A stretch of 64,000 bases of DNA from Flavobacterium sp. SUN052 (GTDB lineage Bacteria > Bacteroidota > Bacteroidia > Flavobacteriales > Flavobacteriaceae). The stretch's first letter is position 1; every line of letters starts with the position of its first letter. Below the pieces are notes generated by a model. The model was not told where the DNA came from, searched no databases, and worked only from the letters and a program-made list of their open reading frames with translations. A program made the position numbers and the translations under genes. The DNA is taken from the NCBI RefSeq assembly GCF_028867935.1, contig NZ_JAPQNS010000001.1:868001-932000 (forward strand), read 5' to 3'. Shown here one piece after another: positions 58,941 through 64,000 of this stretch.

Positions 58941-61097
58941 TCAAGGTTTACTGGCATCCACTAAACGCAGGGGTAATTGTCGAAGTCGTTTCCCTGTAGC
59001 GGCAAACAGCGCATTCGCCAGAGCCGGGGCGATGGGGGCCACACCGGGTTCTCCGGCTCCACCCATGCGTTCGGTGCTGGGTACAATGTGTACTTCGATT
59101 ACAGGGGCTTCATGCATGCGCAGCATTCGGTAGTCGTGGAAGTTGCTTTGCTGCACGCGCCCGTCGGTAAGCGTTATCTCGCCATACAAAGCCGCTGTCA
59201 GCCCAAAAATAATGCCCCCTTCCATCTGGGCTACAACCCCATCGGGATTTACCGCCAACCCGCAGTCGATGGCGCAAATGACCCGATGGACCCGGATTTG
59301 GGCGTCTATTACTGATGCCTCAATTACTTGTGCTACGTAACTATTCATCGCTTCGCAAACGGCAACACCCCGAAACTGACCCGCTGGCAATGGTTTATGC
59401 CAGTCGGCTTTTTCAACGGCCAGATTAAGCGCAGCCAGATGCCGGGGTGCATTCTTTAACAACCTACGCCGATATGCCACCGGGTCAGCCGAAGCCTGCG
59501 CAGCCAGTTCGTCGATCAGGGTTTCCATCACAAACGCGGTGTGCGTTGCCCCTACCGATCGCCAGGGCGAAACCGGAACCCCTACCTGCGTGGTGTGCAA
59601 TTCGAACGAGCAGTCGGGGATGGCGTTGGAATAAGGCGCTCCCGTGGTCACCGAACTGTAGTCGATCCCATTGGGGGCAATCAAATCTTGAAGCGGGGTA
59701 TTGACAAATAGCGATTGACCAACAATACGGTGCTGCCAGGCGAGGGGCAAACCTCCCGGATCGGTTCCAACCTGAACGCGATGAACATAAACGGGTCGGT
59801 AGTAGCCACCCCGAATATCATCTTCCCGCGACCAGACCAGCTTAATGGCATTGCCGCTGGCTTTGGCAATCTGAACGGCTTCCAGTACCCAATCTTTGCT
59901 GAACGTACCCCGACGGCCAAAGCTGCCGCCCATCGTAGGTGTATGGAGCAATACGTGCTCAGGCTTCAGGCCTAGGAAATCGGCAATTTCAGCCTGATGC
60001 AGCAAGGGAGACTGCGTACCGACCCACACCTCGCATTGGTCAGCGCCGAGCTTCACCGTGCAGTTCAGAGGTTCCATGGGTGCATGAGCCAGGTACGGAA
60101 AGCTGTATTCAGCATCAATCACGTGGGTTGCTTTTTGCAAACCAGCCTTCACATCGCCCTTTTGGTAAACAGGCAACTCGGCGGTGTTGGCCAATCGACG
60201 ATAGTCCGCCAGTTGCTGGGCGCTATCGAGTGTCGCGTTGGGGCCTGAATTCCAGTCAATCGTCAGCGCATCGCGCCCCACTTTTGCGGCCCAGAACGAG
60301 TCAGCAATGACCGCCACACCCGATGGTAGCTGAACAACCTGACGAACCCCTTTCACCGCGCTGGCTTTGGTAGCGTCGAACGACTTTACCGTTCCGCCAA
60401 AAACCGGCGCATGAGCCACTACCGCCGACAGCAAGCCCGGAAAGTGAATGTCGATTCCGTAGATCGCTTTGCCGTTGATTTTATCGGGAGTATCCAGCCG
60501 CTTTTGCGACTTGCCAATGTATTTCCAGTCTTTTGGCTCCCGGAGCGTTACCGTTGGGACAGGTAGTGTGGCGGCCTCGGCAGCCAAGGCACCGTAACTT
60601 AGGCGATGCTCGCCTGCAATAACATAACTGTTTTCAGTGCGGCAACTTTCCGGTGAAACACCCAGCCGCTTGGCTGCGGCATTGACCAGCATCTGGCGGG
60701 CTGTGGCTCCTGCCTGTCGGCAACGGTCGAACTCCGATACCGTGGTTTCTGAGCCACCCGTAGACTGGGCAATAAGCGACTGCGCAAAGTCGGCCGCTTT
60801 TCCGGGCGGACTGTGTTCGACCCGTATGCTGTTCCAGTCACAGTCCAGTTCTTCCGCAATTAGCATGGGGATGGTTGTCCATATTCCCTGCCCGATTTCC
60901 ACTTTCGACAGCACGATGTGAATGCGATTGTCGGTACTGATTCGCAGGTATGCGTTCAACGGCGTTTCGGTTGCAGGCAGACTGGTCAACCGCCCGGCTG
61001 CATGGGCAGGCAGCGAGAAGCCAATTAATAATCCCCCTGCGCCTATGGCACTGGCTTTCAGAAATGCCCGTCGGTTCACCCTACCCTTATTGATCAT
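58941..61097 (-). CDS. Molybdenum hydroxylase large subunit 2 (isoquinoline oxidoreductase beta-like)
   Basis: 718 residues. A twin-arginine-type start (NRRAFLKASAIGAGG) indicates folded export with cofactor. The xanthine dehydrogenase/CO dehydrogenase molybdopterin-binding fold is shown by VEIGQGIWTTIPMLIAEELD, AHAPMEPLNC, GGSFGRRG and the C-terminal GGAGEPG, whose glutamate (about 683) is the usual catalytic residue. It lies 2 bases after large subunit 1 in the same operon. The aldehyde or N-heterocycle substrate is not evident. It may pair with the 2Fe-2S subunit as an alternative to the first large subunit. Confidence 0.92.
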   Translation of the reverse strand: MINKGRVNRRAFLKASAIGAGGLLIGFSLPAHAAGRLTSLPATETPLNAYLRISTDNRIHIVLSKVEIGQGIWTTIPMLIAEELDCDWNSIRVEHSPPGKAADFAQSLIAQSTGGSETTVSEFDRCRQAGATARQMLVNAAAKRLGVSPESCRTENSYVIAGEHRLSYGALAAEAATLPVPTVTLREPKDWKYIGKSQKRLDTPDKINGKAIYGIDIHFPGLLSAVVAHAPVFGGTVKSFDATKASAVKGVRQVVQLPSGVAVIADSFWAAKVGRDALTIDWNSGPNATLDSAQQLADYRRLANTAELPVYQKGDVKAGLQKATHVIDAEYSFPYLAHAPMEPLNCTVKLGADQCEVWVGTQSPLLHQAEIADFLGLKPEHVLLHTPTMGGSFGRRGTFSKDWVLEAVQIAKASGNAIKLVWSREDDIRGGYYRPVYVHRVQVGTDPGGLPLAWQHRIVGQSLFVNTPLQDLIAPNGIDYSSVTTGAPYSNAIPDCSFELHTTQVGVPVSPWRSVGATHTAFVMETLIDELAAQASADPVAYRRRLLKNAPRHLAALNLAVEKADWHKPLPAGQFRGVAVCEAMNSYVAQVIEASVIDAQIRVHRVICAIDCGLAVNPDGVVAQMEGGIIFGLTAALYGEITLTDGRVQQSNFHDYRMLRMHEAPVIEVHIVPSTERMGGAGEPGVAPIAPALANALFAATGKRLRQLPLRLVDASKP

Positions 61098-61099
61098 GG

Positions 61100-63268
61100 T
61101 TAAACCTCATCCAGTTTAAATGGCAAGGTACGAATACGCTTGCCGGTTAAGTCAAAAATTGCATTGCACAAAGCGGGAGCAAATGGAGGTAAGCCGGGTT
61201 CACCCACGCCCCCGGCGGGTTCGTCATTTCCCATGATATGCACGTCAATCTCCGGCGTGTCACGCATACGAGGCATGTCGTAGGTGTTGAAGTTTTGCGA
61301 TACGGCTTTGCCATCGGCAAACGTGGTTTCATGTTTTATGGCCGCGCCCAGCCCCATAATGATACTACCTTCTACCTGCGCACGAATGATGTCCGGATTG
61401 ACGTACCAGCCACAATCCATCAGCGCAATCACTTTATTGATCCTGACTTTTCCGTCTGACTTGCGAGAAACCTGCACAACATGACCACAGATGCCGCCGA
61501 AACATTCGGTAATGGCTACGCCCCAGCCTGCATTTTTAGCTCTTGACTCCCAGTTGCTAATGCTTTTCAACTGGTCGATAAGTGCCTGATAGCGTTTGTC
61601 GGGCAAATGGTTTTTGCGGAATTCCATTGGGTCCTGACCGGCCAGATGCGCAAGTTCATCAATAAAGCTTTCACCAGCAAAACCAGCGGTACAGGCTGAT
61701 GGGGCACGCCACCACATTACCGGTATGGGTGAGTGCGTGCCGACACCACCAAAACTGACATGCGGAATAGCCTTCACATAGGCGCTTGCCATGCCCGGCA
61801 GGTTGCCTGTATTATAACCGGCCGGTTTTGTATCGGGGTACGGTTCAGGCTTCCACTCCTGCCCAAGCAATTGCGTAGCGGTTATGGTCTGGAAAGCCAG
61901 GATATGCCCACAGTCGTCGAGGCCTCCTTTGCAGGCGTAGAAAGCACCGGGCCGAAACGGCCCCTGGCTCATATCATCTTCCCGAGTCCATACAACCTGA
62001 ACGGGCGCTTTCATGGCTTTCGAGAGCAAGGCTGCTTCATGAGGGTAATCGGGAAATGCCTTGCGGCCAAATCCACCGCCCAGAAAGGTCATGTTTACTA
62101 CGACGTTTTCTTTCGGAACTCCCATTCGCTCACTTAAATCAGCTTGTATCCAGTTAGCTTCCTGAAGGGGGCCCCAAATCTCGATGCAGTTATCCTGCAC
62201 GTGAGCAATACAGTTGAGGGGTTCCATACAGCTATGCGACTGATAGGGCGTTTCATAAATCGCTTCCAGTTTTTTAGTCGCGTTCTGATAAGCGGCTTCA
62301 AACTGGTTCGACTGACCAGGCTTTTTAAGATTCTCCCGCATTTGTGTGGCAAGCTGGTCCGAATCAGGATGTGGAAAACCCGAATCGTCCCAGTCGACCT
62401 CCAGCACTTTGCGGCCCTGCATGGCAGCCCAAAGCGAATCGGCCACAACAGCAACCCCTTCGCAGAGGCTGCCAAAAACAGCCCTTTGTACAGGTAACAC
62501 CTGCCTGACACCCGGCACTGCCATTGCGTTTGATGCATCGAACCGGCTCACTTTCCCCCGAAACCGGGGGTTTCGCTCAACCACGGCATACAGCATGCCT
62601 GGTAGTTTTTTATCAAGTCCGAATTGAGCCGTACCGTTCGTTTTTAGCTGAATATCCTGCCGGGGCACTGGCTTCCCAATGAGTTTATACTCCTTCCGAT
62701 TTTTTAAGGATACGTTTTGCGGGGGCGTCAATCGTGACGCTTCTTCGACCAGTAAGCCGTAGCTAATTTTTTTAGTAGATGGTCGATGAATGACCTGGCC
62801 GTGCTCGGCATAGCAGTCTAACCTTGGAACCTGCCATTTTTTAGCCGCCACTTCGATGAGCATTTCCCGTGCCGCAGCACCGATCTGTAACAATTGTTTA
62901 TACCAGCCCCGCACCGAAAAACTGCCCTCCTGAGGCTGAGGGCCAAATTTGGCGGGATTGGCCGGTGCGAATAAAATAGTAACCTGATCCAGATCGACTT
63001 CCAGTTCTTCGGCAATCATCTGGGGAATAGCCTGAAAGGTTCCCTGACCCATTTCTGACCGATGATTCATCAGCGTTACCTGACCCGATTGATCAATGGA
63101 AATCCAGGCCAGTAATTCAGTACCTGGTTTCGCTGCTGTTTGGTCATTGACAATGTCGACCGTCGAGGTTGCCGAGACGGCTCCGTAGGTTCCGATCGTC
63201 AACGCAATACCCGAAAGACCCGTTTGCTGGATAAACATTCTGCGCGATACACCCTTGCCGGTTTTCAT
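61100..63268 (-). CDS. Molybdenum hydroxylase large subunit 1 (isoquinoline oxidoreductase beta-like)
   Basis: 722 residues. A twin-arginine-type start is present (SRRMFIQQTGLSG). Key elements are EMGQGTFQAIPQMIAEELEVD, SCMEPLNCIAHV, GGGFGRKAFPDYPHEAALLS, and GGVGEPG with the catalytic-type glutamate at about 690. The ATG overlaps the stop of the 2Fe-2S subunit gene by one base, so translation is coupled. It is about one third identical by eye to large subunit 2, an old duplication. In this family electrons leave through the small subunit to a cytochrome or quinone; no such acceptor gene lies in the window. Confidence 0.92.
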   Translation of the reverse strand: MKTGKGVSRRMFIQQTGLSGIALTIGTYGAVSATSTVDIVNDQTAAKPGTELLAWISIDQSGQVTLMNHRSEMGQGTFQAIPQMIAEELEVDLDQVTILFAPANPAKFGPQPQEGSFSVRGWYKQLLQIGAAAREMLIEVAAKKWQVPRLDCYAEHGQVIHRPSTKKISYGLLVEEASRLTPPQNVSLKNRKEYKLIGKPVPRQDIQLKTNGTAQFGLDKKLPGMLYAVVERNPRFRGKVSRFDASNAMAVPGVRQVLPVQRAVFGSLCEGVAVVADSLWAAMQGRKVLEVDWDDSGFPHPDSDQLATQMRENLKKPGQSNQFEAAYQNATKKLEAIYETPYQSHSCMEPLNCIAHVQDNCIEIWGPLQEANWIQADLSERMGVPKENVVVNMTFLGGGFGRKAFPDYPHEAALLSKAMKAPVQVVWTREDDMSQGPFRPGAFYACKGGLDDCGHILAFQTITATQLLGQEWKPEPYPDTKPAGYNTGNLPGMASAYVKAIPHVSFGGVGTHSPIPVMWWRAPSACTAGFAGESFIDELAHLAGQDPMEFRKNHLPDKRYQALIDQLKSISNWESRAKNAGWGVAITECFGGICGHVVQVSRKSDGKVRINKVIALMDCGWYVNPDIIRAQVEGSIIMGLGAAIKHETTFADGKAVSQNFNTYDMPRMRDTPEIDVHIMGNDEPAGGVGEPGLPPFAPALCNAIFDLTGKRIRTLPFKLDEV

Positions 63269-63756
63269 TAAGCCTTGGTTTTATGGAGTAGATCAGCGGC
63301 TGTTTTAATCGCCTTTCGGATTCGGGGATACGTGCCACAGCGGCAGATATTCCCCGCCATGGCTGCGTCAATTTCTTCTTCGGTCGGGTGAGGGTGGTTG
63401 GTCGCTGCCTTTGTTTTTAAGAGGGCAACCGCCGACATGATCTGCCCACTCTGGCAGTACCCGCATTGAGGCACCTGCTCGGCAATCCACGCCTTTTGTA
63501 CGGGATGATCGTTGTTTCTAGAGATGCCTTCAATGGTGGTGATAGGTTGATTCAATACGGCAGAAACGGGAAACGAGCATGAGCGGATAGGAGCACCTTT
63601 TAGATGTACAGTACAAGCCCCGCACTGGCCAATGCCACAACCATATTTTGTTCCGGTCAGGCCAGCCAGTTCCCGAATGGCCCAAAGCAAAGGCATCTGA
63701 GCATCAGCATTGACTGTATATTTCTTTCCGTTGATTACTAATGTGTAAGCCGGCAT
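63268..63756 (-). CDS. (2Fe-2S) subunit of a molybdenum hydroxylase (isoquinoline oxidoreductase alpha-like)
   Basis: 162 residues, typical for this subunit. The N-terminal plant-type ferredoxin domain has cluster ligands C40, C45, C48 and C60 ([17 protein letters not shown]). The C-terminal helical domain binds a second cluster with C98, C101, C138 and C140 ([20 protein letters not shown]). All eight ligands are intact. It has no signal peptide; export would be by piggy-back on the Tat-bearing large subunits, or the enzyme may be anchored. First gene of the operon; a candidate promoter lies at 63786-63815. Confidence 0.94.
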   Translation of the reverse strand: MPAYTLVINGKKYTVNADAQMPLLWAIRELAGLTGTKYGCGIGQCGACTVHLKGAPIRSCSFPVSAVLNQPITTIEGISRNNDHPVQKAWIAEQVPQCGYCQSGQIMSAVALLKTKAATNHPHPTEEEIDAAMAGNICRCGTYPRIRKAIKTAADLLHKTKA

Positions 63757-63785
63757 AGTCGCTTGATTTTGAATTAGGTAAGGCG

Positions 63786-63815
63786 AATAAATACGAAGGC
63801 GGAACCGTTGACAAA
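63786..63815 (-). promoter_or_regulatory. Possible promoter of the molybdenum hydroxylase operon
   Basis: On the minus strand TTTG (63812-63815) precedes TATTTATT (63786-63793) by 18 bases. The second box is an imperfect match to TAnnTTTG. The implied leader is about 23 bases. Confidence 0.35.
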
Positions 63816-63912
63816 CGGGATTGACAACTGACCTGATTTGGTTGACGAACTACATAATACGCTCGCTATTTCAGCGATAGGTACCAGATGAGACGAAATC
63901 GCAACTTATCCT

Positions 63913-63999
63913 TCAGGTCGGGTTGCTGGTCAATTGGTTTTGGTCGTTCGTGTATTGTACCGGAGTAATGTCAGCCAATTCCTATAACTTGTGAAACGT
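63913..63999 (-). pseudogene. Possible AraC-family C-terminal remnant at window edge
   Basis: On the minus strand the frame reads TFHKL, an in-frame TAG, then ELADITPVQYTNDQNQL and a stop at 63913-63915. ITPVQYT after a helix is the usual end of an AraC-type helix-turn-helix domain. The TAG lies where one to two residues are expected, so the gene may be broken, or the intact part beyond the edge may use another frame. Too short for certainty. The remainder of 63757-64000 shows no other gene. Confidence 0.3.
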
Positions 64000-64000
64000 G

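Overview
The window looks like a chromosomal segment from a Bacteroidota member of the Cytophagales, most like Spirosoma or a close relative. This rests on a type IX secretion (T9SS) sorting domain, a hybrid two-component regulator with a periplasmic propeller, LytS/LytTR signalling, a surface-lipoprotein-like CHRD protein, TAnnTTTG-type promoter boxes, and long runs of 790-890 residue FtsX/MacB-type permeases. Species assignment is inference; no rRNA or tRNA gene is present.

Layout. 1-1743 (minus) is the 5' part of a secreted choice-of-anchor I/Calx-beta protein cut by the window edge. 2082-11871 is an ABC operon: a periplasmic adaptor, the only ATPase in the window, three permeases and a small secreted protein. 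11893-15064 holds a Uma2-like gene divergent from a permease, with rhaM (L-rhamnose mutarotase) coupled to the permease stop. 15326-23574 has two permeases, a 98-residue orphan, a very strong hairpin terminator, a second small secreted protein and another permease. 23672-28074 is a LytS-type kinase and a LytTR regulator separated by an antisense ExbD-like gene and a serine hydrolase. 28094-29018 is a DoxX-like/HxlR divergent pair around a 40-bp perfect palindrome. 29199-36130 carries a CHRD lipoprotein, a T9SS cargo protein, a REP-like inverted pair and a giant hybrid sensor. 36406-53124 holds two PadR-led operons encoding six more permeases, each with an N-terminal cytoplasmic prefix domain. 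53136-63756 has a DHFR-like reductase, a NarL-type two-component pair, a secreted hypothetical protein, an OmpA protein and a molybdenum hydroxylase operon (2Fe-2S subunit plus two large subunits). A possible broken AraC-family tail sits at the right edge.

How it may work together. Thirteen permeases share one local ATPase and one adaptor, so most permeases must either share that ATPase or recruit one encoded elsewhere. The PadR-linked permeases are chimeras: the same permease body occurs with two different prefixes, and the same prefix occurs on unrelated bodies. Paired TGTCC/GGACA dyads recur beside several of these transcription units, and the two padR genes share a near-identical element at exactly the same distance from their start codons. 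The most interesting proposal is therefore a modular, co-regulated FtsX-permease array whose prefixes and bodies recombine. Its substrates are unknown.
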